DNA of 64,000 nt from Chrysomallon squamiferum (GCA_012295275.1 CM022677.1:12718934-12782933), one strand, 5' to 3'. Positions 21,000 to 31,635 are shown, counted from the first letter of the stretch. The notes: a model not told the origin generated them from the sequence alone. Numbers and translations: made by a program.

Positions 21000-21485
21000 T
21001 TATGATTTTTAACAATTATTGTCTAAGTTGTAACAAAGTATAACAAAGAAAGAAAATATTATATATAATCTTTAAGTTCTCTTTTGATAATTCTGAATAT
21101 AAATAGCTTAAGAATCAGTTATTTAAATAATTCTAAATTTATTTATAGTTTTAATTTATAAAAATTTTTATAACAAGTTTTAGTAGACAGTTGATTATTT
21201 TTGTTTTATTTATTTTTATTTATTTATAAATCTTTCTATCTATCTTCTCTGTATCTATCTAATGTATGTATCTATCATTTATTTATTAATTTATTTATTT
21301 ATTTTATTATTATTTTTAATTTATTTAAAATATAATCATACAGAATTACATAATATTTGATATATAATATTGTTAATCTTTTTATTATTATATTTAATAT
21401 TACAACCTACTGAATAATTTAGTATTCTATATTTTCATTAATTATTAACACCTTTATTTTTGTTTATTTACTTATTTTTTAACTA
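21000..21485. other. no gene seen
   Basis: Very AT-rich, with TTTA runs near 21275-21330. It ends in a pyrimidine-rich stretch with TTAACTAG that could be a splice acceptor. Confidence 0.5.
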
Positions 21486-21609
21486 GGTTTAGAATTTATC
21501 ATGAAACAGTCTTGGAATCCAGGCTTTCTGAGCTGTGTGTTTGGCAATGTGTTCTAACACAACAGTGATCTTCCTTAACCTCATCACCGATAAAACAGAC
21601 ACTGAGAGT
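21486..21609 (+). pseudogene. possible exon, frameshifted
   Basis: Between an acceptor-like TTTTAACTAG and a donor-like GCT|GTGAGT, one frame reads FRIYHETVLESRLSELCVW and, after a change of frame near 21565, VIFLNLITDKTDTESA. Both look like protein. Unrecognised. Confidence 0.3.
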
Positions 21610-21749
21610 GCTGTGAGTAATCTTAATTATAACTGTTACAAAATCTTTTATAACAATAATAATAATAATAATAATAGTAGTAAATAATAATAGTACTACT
21701 ACTACTACTACAACTAATAATAATAGAGATAATTACTACTAGACAGATA

Positions 21750-24250
21750 ATAGTGAATGTGTGTGTATATCAGCAATAGTGATAATTACTTCTACACAGG
21801 TAATGTGTGTGTGTGTGTTTGTGTGAGTGTGTGTTTCAGCAATAATTGCTACTACTCTGTTAATAGTGTGTGTGTGTGAGTGTGTGTGTGTTTCAGCAAT
21901 TGTGATAATTGCTACTACTCTGATAATAGTGTGTGTGTGTGTGTGTGTGTGTGTATCAGCAATAGTGTTAATTCCTACTACTAAGATAAAATAGTCTGTG
22001 TTTATGAGTGAATCAGGAATAATGTAATTGCTACTCAGATAATAGTGTGTGTGTGTGTGTGTGTCTGTTTCAGTGAATCAGCAATAGTGTGTGAGTGAAT
22101 CAGCTACTCAGATAATACTACTAATGATACAATAGTGTGTTTGTGAGTGAGTGTGTGTATATCAGCAATAGTGATAATTGCTACTAATGATACAATAGTA
22201 TGTTTGTGAGTGAGTGTGTATCAGCAATAGTGAAAGTTGCTACTACAGAGACAATTGTGTGTGAGTGAGTGTGTGTGTCAGAAATAGTGTTAATTGCTAC
22301 TACTCTCATAATAGTGATAATTCCTACTCAGATAAAGTGTGTGTGTGTGTGTGTGTGTGTGTGTCTAAATAGTGATAATTGCTATTCAGATAATGAGAAT
22401 GTGTGAGTGAATCAGCAGTACTGATAATTGCTACTCAGATGAGTGAATGTGTGAGTGTATCAGCAACAGTGGTTATTACTACTCTTGTAATAGTGAGTGT
22501 GTGTTTCAGCAATAATTGCTACTACTCTGATAATAATGTGTGTGAGAGTGAGTGTGTGTTTCAGCAGTAATGATAATTGCTACTACTCAGCTAAAAGTGT
22601 GTGTGAGTGAGTATCAGAAATAGTGATAATTGCTTATAATAGTGTGTATGTGTGAGAGTTAGTGTATCAGTAATAGTGAGTGTGTGTATCAGCAATAGTG
22701 TTAATTGCTACTACTGATAATAGTGTGTGTGTGTGAGTGAGTGAGTGTATCAGCAATAGTGATAATTGCTACTACTCTGATAATAGTGTGTGTGTGAGTG
22801 AATCTGCAATAGTGATAATTGCTACTCAGAAATTAGTATGTGTGTATCAGCAATAGTGATAATTGCTACTACTCAGACAATAGTGTGTGTGTGAGTGTGT
22901 ATCAGCAATAGTGAGTGATAATTGCTTCTACTCAGATAATCTGTGTGTGAGTGAATGAGCAATAGTGATAATTGCTACTCAGAAAGTAGTTTGTGTGTAT
23001 CAGCAATAGTGATAATTCCTACTACTCAGATAATAGTGCATGTGTATAAGTGAGTGTGTGTGTATCAGCAATAGTGTTAATTTCTACTCAGATAATGTGA
23101 ATCTGTGATGAATCAGCAATAATGATAATTGCTACTCAGATAATGTGAATGTGTGAGTGAATCAGCAATAGTGATAATAGCTACTCAGATAATAAATAAT
23201 GGGTATGTGCGTGTGTGTGTGTGTGAGAGTGAGTGTCAGTGTATCAGCAGTAGTGATACTTTCTACTCAGATAATGGTGTGTATGTGTGAATGAGTTTGA
23301 TTGTATCAGTGATACTGATAATTGCTACTCTGATAATGTGTGAATGTGTGAGTATATCAGCAATAGTGTGTGAGTGAGTGAATCAGCAATAGTGATTATT
23401 GCTACTCAGGTAATGGTGTGTATGTGTGAGTGAGTTTGAGTTCATGAGCCATAGTTATAATTGCTACTACTCAGATGCTAATGTGTGTATATTAGCAATG
23501 GAGATAATTACTACTACTCAGATAATAGGTGTGTGTGTGAGTGTGTGTATCAACAATAGTGATAAGTGCTACTCAGATAATAGTATGTTTGTGAGTATGA
23601 GTGTATCAGTAATAGTGATAATTGCTACTACTCAGATAATGTGTGTGTCAGCAATAGTCATAATTGATTGTCAGATAATTTGTGTGTGAGTGAATCAGCA
23701 ATAGCGATACTTTCTACTTAGATAATGTGTTTATGTGTGAGTGAATCAGCAATAGTGATAACTGACACTCAGGCAATGTGTGTGTGTTAATTGCGACTAC
23801 TGTCATAAAAATGTGAAATGGTGATAATTCCTACTCAGGTAATAATGTGTTTGTGTGTGTATATCATCAATAGTGATAATTGCTACTCCGATAATGAGAA
23901 TGTGTGAGTGAATCAGCAATAGTGATAATTGCTACTCAGATAATAGTGTGAGTAAGTGAGTGTGTGTATCAGCAATAATGATAATTGTTACTACTCTGAT
24001 AATAGTGTGTGTGTGTGTGTGTGAGTGAGTGTATCAGCAATAGTTATAATTGCTACTACTCTGATATTAGTGAGTGTGTATGTGTGAGTGAGTGTGTGTT
24101 TCAGAAATAATTACTACTCTGATAATTGTGTGTGTGTATGAGTGAATGAGTGTATCAGCAATAGTGATAATTGCTACTACTCAGATAATAGTGTGTGTAT
24201 GTGTGTGAGCGAGTGTGTTTGTATCAGCAATAGTGTAAATTGTTAATGTG
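21750..24250. repeat. large GTGT/CAGCAATAGTGATAATTGC minisatellite
   Basis: About 2.5 kb of a variable unit, roughly 55-70 bases: a GTGTGTGTGAGTGAGTG run, then ATCAGCAATAGTGATAATTG, then CTACTACTCAGATAATA. Unit lengths vary because the GT and CTA tracts expand and contract. Short open frames in it are incidental. The array resumes at 25095 after an inserted element. Confidence 0.95.
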
Positions 24251-24266
24251 TGCATGTGCGTGTTTG

Positions 24267-25009
24267 GTGTCATCCCATCTTGTCAAATCCCATTTTGCCA
24301 AAATTAATACAGAAATAACAACGTGACCCTACCTCGCTGCTGAATGGGTTAATCCAACGTGGTAAATGTATTATTTGTTGTGAGTCTTGTGTGATCATTT
24401 ATTTCTTGAAAATCTGTTAATGCTCCTTTGTTTCACAAATTATTTTTTTTAGGTTATTAATCAATCTTCTCTGTCAGTTAAAAACAGTCAAATCTTGTGC
24501 CTATGTTTTTTGGAAAATTGGTTAATCTTCCTTTGTTTTACATAGTTTTCTTTAACCTGTTGATCAAATTTTCCTTGGCTTGTTTAACATTTTAAGTTGC
24601 ATCCCGTGATGTTCTCCTCTTGCCCTGGTTTGTGTAACACGTTTTACATTGTGCATGGATTCTTTGTTTCCCTCTCGTGTTTGTGTCGTTGCCAGGTTCC
24701 ATTCAAGGCTCAACAGAGCTCTTCCAAACCAGCACCCCAACATCTACAAGTTTGTAGACCTCATCATCTCAAGAGACAGTTGTAAGCTGGAGCCAAGACA
24801 CCTCTCCAGTACCTCCATGTAGTTGTACACCTTGTGAAACTTGAACTTCGTGTATCTGAACACAGTGTCCCTGTATATAGTGCTTGAACTCTGAATAATA
24901 CTATCTCTGAACATAGTGCTTGAATATTAAATACACAAATACACAAATTCAACTTGTTTTGTTACTCCTCTGTGGCCGGTACATGGGATTTGATAGGATG
25001 GGATGACAC
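24267..25009. mobile_element. 743-bp DNA element with 27-bp inverted ends, inside the minisatellite
   Basis: The left end GTGTCATCCCATCTTGTCAA plus ATCCCAT (24267-24293) is repeated inverted at 24983-25009, with two mismatches. Inside is a remnant resembling the C-terminus of a MULE-type transposase. Minisatellite units flank it on both sides, with about 85 bases of non-repeat DNA on the right, so the true boundary may be larger. I see no clear target-site duplication. Non-autonomous. Confidence 0.7.
24690..24825 (+). pseudogene. MULE-type transposase C-terminal fragment
   Basis: The frame after GCCAG at 24691 reads FHSRLNRALPNQHPNIYKF then VDLIISRDSCK. Segments with WH-x-R-x-N and HPNIYKF are typical of the end of FLYWCH-linked MULE transposases. 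Only about 35 codons are recognisable before a stop. It may belong to the same family as the FLYWCH remnant at 6585-6930. Confidence 0.5.
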
Positions 25010-25094
25010 TCAACCCTGTGGCCTAGTCCACTGTCTTATTTGAGTACCGTGAATGGGATTAGTGATTTATTTATGACTTCCACAAGATGGAATA

Positions 25095-25285
25095 GAACCA
25101 TGTGTTTGTGTGTGAGAGAGCGTGTGTATCAGCAATAGTGATTATTGCTACTCAGGTAATGTGTTTGTGTGTGGGGGTGAATGTGAGTTTATGAGCAAAA
25201 GTTATCATTGCTACTCAGATAATAGTGTGTGTGTGAGTGAGTGTGTATCAGCAATAGTGATAACTTCTACTCTGATAATGTATGT
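25095..25285. repeat. resumption of the GTGT/CAGCAATAGTG minisatellite
   Basis: About three more units of the array at 21750-24250, in the same orientation. Confidence 0.9.
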
Positions 25286-25587
25286 GGGTGTATGTTAAGA
25301 AGTATTTGGTTATCAGTTTACATTCAAATGCTGTGTACAAAATTATCAGGCCTGTTTTATTTAAATTTAAGATTCAGACAGATGGTAAGCTTGACATAAT
25401 AAATTATTTTTATATTTTTCAGTTAAAAAAATACTAATTTTTATAAAATTAAATTATATTTTAATACAAAATAATCAGCACCAAAAATATCAGCAGCAAT
25501 ATGTAATGTGGTGGTGATAGTAGCAACTATGATGTTGTAATAGTAGCACCAGCATCAGCAGTAGTAATAAATAAATAAATAAATAGT

Positions 25588-25650
25588 CTAAACCTAACCC
25601 TTACCCTAGTCCTAACCCTAACACTAGTCCTTACCCTAACTCTAACCTAA
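25588..25650. repeat. degenerate interstitial telomere-like repeat
   Basis: CCTAACCCTTACCCTAGTCC and following units are variants of (CCCTAA)n, the complement of TTAGGG, running for about 60 bases next to an AAAT run. Confidence 0.75.
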
Positions 25651-25769
25651 GCTAACACAATGGTAGAAATAAGAAAAACAGGAATACTTAGTAAAAGGAT
25701 TTATTATTGTTAATGCTGTTGTTGTGTTGTTTTCTTTTTAAATTATTTATATAAACTTAATTAATTTTA

Positions 25770-25881
25770 AGATATTGCTGTCAAGAAGTCAGGGGAGAAA
25801 ATTGAATCATCTTGCAGTTGTGTCCCTTCATTTGCAGACAGCTTCCTGATTAAACTGACAGTACTTGGAGGACATCCTGGT
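25770..25881 (+). pseudogene. possible exon
   Basis: After an acceptor-like TTTTAAG the frame reads DIAVKKSGEKIESSCSCVPS then FADSFLIKLTVLGGHP, open for about 36 codons, to a donor-like CCTG|GTAAAC. The phase matches the next candidate exon at 25976. Unrecognised. Confidence 0.4.
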
Positions 25882-25975
25882 AAACAGTTACAGTTATTTT
25901 TTATTTTAACATCTATATGGTTCTTATTTATTGAAATTTGTCTTCTCATTTATTTATTTATTTATCTTCCTCTAG

Positions 25976-26068
25976 GAATGCTGGGTAATATGATGCGCTG
26001 TCCAGCCATTCTCACAGATAAAGGAAACAGTCAACTTCTGACACTGCAGCCATGTTGAAAAGTCATGG
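25976..26068 (+). pseudogene. possible exon
   Basis: From a TTCCTCTAG acceptor the frame continuing from the previous exon reads GMLGNMMRCPAILTDKGNS then QLLTLQPC and a TGA, just before a strong donor ATG|GTGAGT. A donor 14 bases earlier would avoid the stop. Unrecognised. Confidence 0.35.
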
Positions 26069-26155
26069 TGAGTGATTATATAGTATGTAGTAGTGCAGTA
26101 ATAACAGTTCACAGCTATCTGTCTATCTTTCTGTGTATCTATCTGTAAAAACAAA

Positions 26156-26157
<2 letters not shown>

Positions 26158-26246
<89 letters not shown>
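26158..26246. repeat. (CT)n microsatellite
   Basis: More than 40 uninterrupted CT units. Confidence 0.98.
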
Positions 26247-26249
<3 letters not shown>

Positions 26250-26299
26250 ATAATAATATAGAAGAGAACAGAAAGTGATGAAAGTATTTTAAATTTCTA

Positions 26300-26379
26300 G
26301 ACGCTAAGGAGTTTATTCTGTCTGTTGATGAATTGAACACTATCACTGGGGCCAACAAAGATGGAGAAGTACCTGTGTG
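26300..26379 (+). pseudogene. possible exon
   Basis: After AATTTCTAG the frame reads AKEFILSVDELNTITGANK then DGEVPVC, to a donor-like TGTGT|GTATGT. It is open throughout and looks like protein. A further candidate begins at 26902 (LADHRARAVYAFNLSVYY) and runs into an (ACT)n repeat; another at 27143-27238 reads DPVTCSNSGIAWILMSDC. Together these may be one split gene on the plus strand, which I cannot identify. Confidence 0.4.
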
Positions 26380-26948
26380 TGTATGTATTCTGTGTATGAA
26401 ATTTTTAGTTTTTTTATTTGTGTGTGTGTGTGAGTGTACGTAAATATATATATATGTATGTGTAATTTATGGATAAATGATTTTAAAAATTATTACTATA
26501 ACTACATTATTTTTATTAACTTTATTTTCTTTACAAATACATACACTGATTTTATTATAACAAATACACACACATACTTACAAATGTATTTTGTTTGAAT
26601 CTGTGTATCTATTTACAAATAAAAGAACGAGAAAATAGTTATTAATGTAGTGTGTGTGTGTTTGTGTGTTTGTGTGTGTGTGTGTGAGAAAGAGAGAAGA
26701 GTGAGAGAAATTAATAAATAAGAAATTATTAACATGAAATAATATTTCTCATTACTTAACACATATATATCTCAACTTTTGCATCCAGTTTCAATATCAA
26801 CTTTTATATTCATTTCTAAAACTTTCCTTTCTTTTTAATGTAAAGAACAATATATTTCTTCTCACATATAAACAGTTATTAAAATCACACTTTCACTACA
26901 GCTAGCTGATCATCGTGCAAGGGCTGTGTATGCATTCAACCTGTCTGT

Positions 26949-27134
26949 CTACTACTACTACAACTACAACTACTACTACTACAAACACTACTGCTGTTTC
27001 TGTTGCTGTTACAACTGCTATTCCTGCTCACCCTCCTCTCCTGCTACTACTACTGCTACTAAAATTACTACTAGTACTACTGCTACAACTGCTACTACTA
27101 CTATTACTACTACTATCACTACTACTACTGCTTG
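26949..27134. repeat. (ACT)n-type imperfect trinucleotide repeat
   Basis: A long, imperfect array of ACT, ACA and GCT triplets. It keeps several frames open (Tyr-, Thr- or Leu-rich). If part of an exon it would encode a Thr-rich or Tyr-rich tract. Confidence 0.9.
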
Positions 27135-27327
27135 AATTTTCCAGGATCCAGTTACTTGTTCAAACAGTGGAATAGCATGGATACTGATGTCTGATTGTGT
27201 ATCTGTAGACAAGGCCATAGATTACTACAACAGAGGATAGGTATTCCATTTAAATCATCAATGTTTGATTAATTGTATATAAATGTCATTTGGTTTACCT
27301 GCAACTCACAGTATGTCAGCCTCTTGC

Positions 27328-27334
<7 letters not shown>

Positions 27335-27366
<32 letters not shown>
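27335..27366. repeat. (GT)n microsatellite
   Basis: About 15 GT units. Confidence 0.95.
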
Positions 27367-27369
<3 letters not shown>

Positions 27370-27506
27370 TGTTACATCTACCTAATCCTATTAACTATAT
27401 ATCTATTTACCAGTGTATGTCTACAATAACCTGTCTGTCTGTCTGTTGGTCTACATCATCAACCTATCTATCTACCCAATATCTACCAGTCTCTAAATAA
27501 TGTTAC

Positions 27507-27784
27507 TTAATAAATTTATCTATGTACCTCTGTATTCTTTTATTTTACATTTGTCTATTTGTCTAACTTTCTGTCTGTCTGTAAGTCTGTGACTTTATGT
27601 AATTTAGTCTGTTTGTTTATCTATATATCTATCTATGTCTATATATATATATATATTAATAAATTTATCTATGTACCTCTGTATTCTTTTATTTTACATT
27701 TGTCTATTTGTCTAACTTTCTGTCTGTCTGTAAGTCTGTGACTTTATGTAATTTAGTCTGTTTGTTTATCTATATATCTATCTA

Positions 27785-27820
<36 letters not shown>

Positions 27821-27947
27821 TAGATAGATATATAGATAAACAAACAGACTAAATTACATAAAAAATCTTATTATGACAGACAGAAAGTTAGACAAATAGA
27901 CAAATGTAAAATAAAAAAATACAGAGGTACATAGATAAATTTATTAA
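27507..27947. repeat. 149-bp direct repeat followed by an inverted copy
   Basis: A block starting TTAATAAATTTATCTATGTA occurs at 27507 and again at 27656, exactly 149 bases on and nearly identical. A third copy is inverted at about 27811-27947. Copies two and three face each other across a TATATA centre near 27803, giving a cruciform-capable palindrome with arms of about 140 bases. It lies just before an assembly gap. Confidence 0.95.
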
Positions 27948-28082
27948 TATATATATATATGTAAACGTATAATCTGTAAATATCTGTTTTGGCAATTTTT
28001 TCTGTTAATATTTCTCCCAACTGTAACATTGTTCTTTAACACTAACAATGATTATTATGAATAATTAAAAATGTGTTTATTG

Positions 28083-28282
28083 NNNNNNNNNNNNNNNNNN
28101 NNNNNNNNNNNNNNNNNNNNNNNNNNNNNNNNNNNNNNNNNNNNNNNNNNNNNNNNNNNNNNNNNNNNNNNNNNNNNNNNNNNNNNNNNNNNNNNNNNNN
28201 NNNNNNNNNNNNNNNNNNNNNNNNNNNNNNNNNNNNNNNNNNNNNNNNNNNNNNNNNNNNNNNNNNNNNNNNNNNNNNNNNN
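28083..28282. other. assembly gap of 200 N
   Basis: Exactly 200 N, probably a placeholder of unknown true size. Frames drawn through it are meaningless. It hides the 5' part of the capsid copy at locus 2. Confidence 1.
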
Positions 28283-28885
28283 AATGCTGCAGGTGAAGAA
28301 TTGGGTGCACCTGCTATGGCAAGTGATCCTTCGAATAAACTTGCTAAAAAAGGAGTAACTGCAATTGACATTAGTTCTCAGAATTATAATACAGAAATGG
28401 ATGGTTCTCATAGAAGAACTTATCAATGTAACAGACCACCTATGTTTCTCATTGGTATATACGCAGACGTAGAAAAGACTAGTAGTGGCAACACCTTATT
28501 TTTTAATTATCATGCTAATCTACAGATTACATATTGCAGTGAAGTAGAGTTCATAGTAAGAACAGGATTCTGTCCTAAGTATATTGCTATAGGACTAGGT
28601 GGTTGTCCAGGTCCCATGTGAGGTCTGTATATGTATGGTAAGGATGTAGCCGGAAATAAAGATGTCGTTAAACATACTGAACAAGATCAATTCTTAAGTG
28701 AAAATTCACAACAATATGTCGAACGAATACGTAAAACATGGGAAATGAGAATTGCTGCTCCTATATGGGACAATTCGAATCGAAGAAAGTCGAGGCGACG
28801 AGTTGTCTGGCCATTACATGGAACATACGGAGACAGAACGGTTCCAATTAAAGAAAACGAAACCGATTATTCTTATCCTATTTAA
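28283..28885 (+). pseudogene. VP: parvovirus-like capsid gene, C-terminal part, decayed
   Basis: The sequence is homologous to roughly the last 200 residues of the locus 1 capsid. Shared blocks are GAPAM, GSHRRTYQCNRPP, DVEKTS, FNYHAN, GLGGCPG, KHTEQDQFL and WPLHGTYGDRT, and the ends match in DYSYPI and DWSYPI. One in-frame TGA lies at 28619-28621; the rest is open. The 5' part is lost in the N gap. It is on the same strand as, and upstream of, the replication gene that follows, an order opposite to that of standard parvoviruses. Confidence 0.85.
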
Positions 28886-29032
28886 ATAATTATTCATTGT
28901 TCATATTAGTTAGTTAATTACTTATCGTTAATTACTATTTTAAAAGAACTATTTGTTATTACGCTGTGTAAGAACACAGTGAAAAGTCTGTTGTGTTATA
29001 GATCTCGTAACATTTCGTTACCTCATATCAAT
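28886..29032. other. spacer between viral capsid and replication genes
   Basis: AT-rich, with a short stem (CTGTGTAAGAACACAG near 28963-28978). No terminal-repeat-type hairpin or CCTTCGGG motif is present here. Confidence 0.6.
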
Positions 29033-29059
29033 GACGTCATGTAAATATTGGTATAAATA
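29031..29059 (+). promoter_or_regulatory. replication-gene promoter: CRE and TATA box
   Basis: A palindromic TGACGTCA near 29032-29039 is followed by GGTATAAATA (TATA at 29052-29059), about 90 bases before the first ATG at 29147. The arrangement matches the capsid promoter of locus 1. Confidence 0.65.
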
Positions 29060-29146
29060 AAGCTGACGTTCAAAAATATTTTTGTCGTTTGTCATTAATT
29101 GACTTGCTACACGTTAAAAGAAGCATAGTTATAATCCAGCACCACT

Positions 29147-31281
29147 ATGCAGAAATATATTGAAGACGCTACTAATACTTTTGAATATTACTCAATTATA
29201 TTGGGACATAAAGAGTACGACTTGGTGCATCCCAACTATCTGGTTCCAAGATGCCTTGCGAAAGATAGGAACGGAAAATATGTTTACGCCACGGGAAAGA
29301 ATTATATCAAGAGTTTCGTCATGGACCACCAAGACATTCTAGACAAGTGCGTGGACCATTGGTCGACTCCGCAATCGGAGTTCATGATGAGAGGTCAGGA
29401 TAGAGTGATAACTGAACTTAAAAACATGTTAAGGAATAGAAACTGGAAGATGCTGTTAGTGTACCACGATAAATAGTGTGATATTGACTCCAACATACCT
29501 ACAAATGGAAGTCATGTCCATATCATATGGAAAACAACCATGACACATCCAAGTCAAGATCGTCAATACAGACGTTTACACCGAGCTGTTCTGGCTGAAA
29601 AAGGGTATATAAAGTTAAGGAAGTTACGTCAGCCATACAAATACTCTGTATCTGAATTCATGAACTACTTAATAAGAGATGACGAGAAAATGTTTTTAGG
29701 AACAAATTGTCCGGACATGCTCAATAAATGGATTCTATTACTGGATCAAGAACAAAACTGGCTAATAGACGATTATAATGAAAATACTGTATTCGAAGAC
29801 ACGTCTATCAACGAAGATATAAAGACATTTGAAGTTAAGCCTCCCAAGAAAAAAATGACGGTTCAGGAATTTTTAAATGAACACAATGACGTGTTACAAC
29901 ATGGACAAGGAATGACAGTAAAGGAGATAAATCAAGAAACAAAGAACATTATAGACATTGATGATGATATTCCAACTAACAAGCCTGAAAAGATTCCAAG
30001 TCACCTCATGTCTACCAAATCAGCAGACACATTTGACTTTTTTTTACAAATTGGTTCAAAAGTATCCAGATGTGAATAAACTCAATATGCTCATAAGCAA
30101 ATTTGATACATCGAGCAATGAATTTAAAGCTCTTTGTAATACTGTTGCCAACATATCTGGAGAAAAAATATTTAAAGCAGCAAGAACCAAATACCTAATG
30201 GAACAAGCAGATAAAAGTGCCTACGATCAGATAAAAGCTCTCGACGATACCTAGAAAATTATATGACATCAGAAGATTCTTTGAAACTATTTAACAGTTG
30301 GTGCCAGGAACAAGAGATACCAGAGCGATGGTTCTATGTACTAATGAATACCCTTTTGAAAGGCAAAGGCAAAAAGAAAATTGGAATCTATTTACAAGGC
30401 GAGAGCGATTCCGGCAAGACAATGTTGTCGTCGAGTTTGTTTGAACCTTTGACATGTTCCGGTAAAATAGCGAAAGACAATTTTCCATGGCAGATGCTGG
30501 GTGACAAAAAATTGTTATTGGAGAAGAAATCGCTATTACCCAAGTAAACAGAGACAAATACAAAGATCTTCTCAGTGGCAGTAAGGCAACATGCGAGCGA
30601 AAGGGAACGACACCGGTGTATTGCAAAGCAAGCTTATGTATTTTAAACAGCAACATTCCTTTTGGACAGAACATTACATCAACTCAAATGAGTATTATGA
30701 AAACTAGATTGTACTTCATCGAGCACTTGAAGAAAAGCAATACACTAAAACGAGCTAAATTATTCACCTTGTGCGAAGATCCATCCGAAGACGAAATAAT
30801 GGTTGCGATTGAAAACGATAAACAATTCTTTAACGATAAACTCAATCCACTACAAAATGACAAGACAATTCAAGCTAAGTATAGTTACTTCCATGACTCT
30901 TTTGACAACGAATCACAAGAATCACGTGGAGTAAAGAGGCAATATGATAACATCGAAGCCTATATAGAAAATGAAGAGAAAGATCTCAATCAGAATGAAG
31001 ACATCATCAATGAATCTCCAAAGAAGAAACGAAAAATTCTGAAAGCAAAACGATCAGACTGTGATACGATAAGTGGTAACACGTCAGATGAACATTCTCA
31101 AGATCTGTTTATAGCATCTGAAGATGACAACAACCCTGCTGATAATACAGTTCCAGAAGCGTATATGAATAATAACCAAGCTTTGGAATTGATATCGAAG
31201 ACATTATTCCGCCATCGCAAATTAATTATAAAGTGTTTGACATTTTTCGTTCCTATAAATGATATCATTGGTGCTGTTTAA
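29147..31281 (+). pseudogene. NS1: parvovirus-like NS1 (HUH nuclease, SF3 helicase), broken
   Basis: Related readable pieces follow one another on the plus strand: 29147-29476, 29540-30079, about 30045-30254, 30263-30547 and about 30510-31281. Breaks: an in-frame TAG at 29474, a frame change at the T-run near 30040, a stop and frame change near 30252, and another frame change near 30510-30530. Motifs: a His-hydrophobic-His pair (SHVHII) of the HUH nuclease at about 29512-29524, a Walker A loop GESDSGKT at 30398-30421, and ILNSNIPFG of the helicase core near 30645-30670. An acidic tail contains a nuclear signal PKKKRKILKAKR near 31018-31053. In an intact virus the protein would nick the termini and unwind DNA. 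Gene order and ends are discussed under findings. Confidence 0.85.
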
Positions 31282-31310
31282 AATGTTAATCATAGTTACA
31301 TTGTTACGTT

Positions 31311-31316
31311 AATAAA
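31311..31316 (+). terminator. poly(A) signal for the replication gene
   Basis: AATAAA 30 bases after the final TAA. Confidence 0.6.
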
Positions 31317-31454
31317 AGTTAAATAATTAAATTTACTTAGTTTGTCATATGTTTATATTAATTTTATATATAAATACAATGAAAAATAACATTATTAATA
31401 AATAAAAAAAAATAAAATAAAAAATGAAGTCGCTGAAAATTATATTTCAACTGT

Positions 31455-31635
31455 ACTCTTGTTATTGTAAAAAAACAACAAAGTTTAACTCATATTGGCT
31501 TTTGGCTTTTTGGCTTTTTAACCAAATGTACTTTTAACTTATGATCCTTCGGGTTTTGGCTTCGCCCGAAGGAACATTATCACCTTCGGGTTAAAAGTAC
31601 ATTTGTTAAAAAGCCAATAACAAGAGTTTAGTTGT
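31455..31635. repeat. viral telomere-like palindrome 1
   Basis: Outer arms CTCTTGTTATT and AATAACAAGAG enclose GGCTTTTTAACCAAATGTAC facing TTAAAAGTACATTTGTTAAA. An inner stem is built from CCTTCGGG and CCCGAAGG (around 31556-31575). This is a T-shaped fold like a parvovirus terminus. Confidence 0.85.

Noticed and set aside
26915-27175. Leu-rich 86-codon frame
   Set aside because: Comes from the (ACT)n-type triplet repeat in another frame; no membrane-protein context.
28042-28426. Open frames crossing 28083-28282
   Set aside because: They run through 200 N and are meaningless; only the part from 28283 in the capsid frame is supported.
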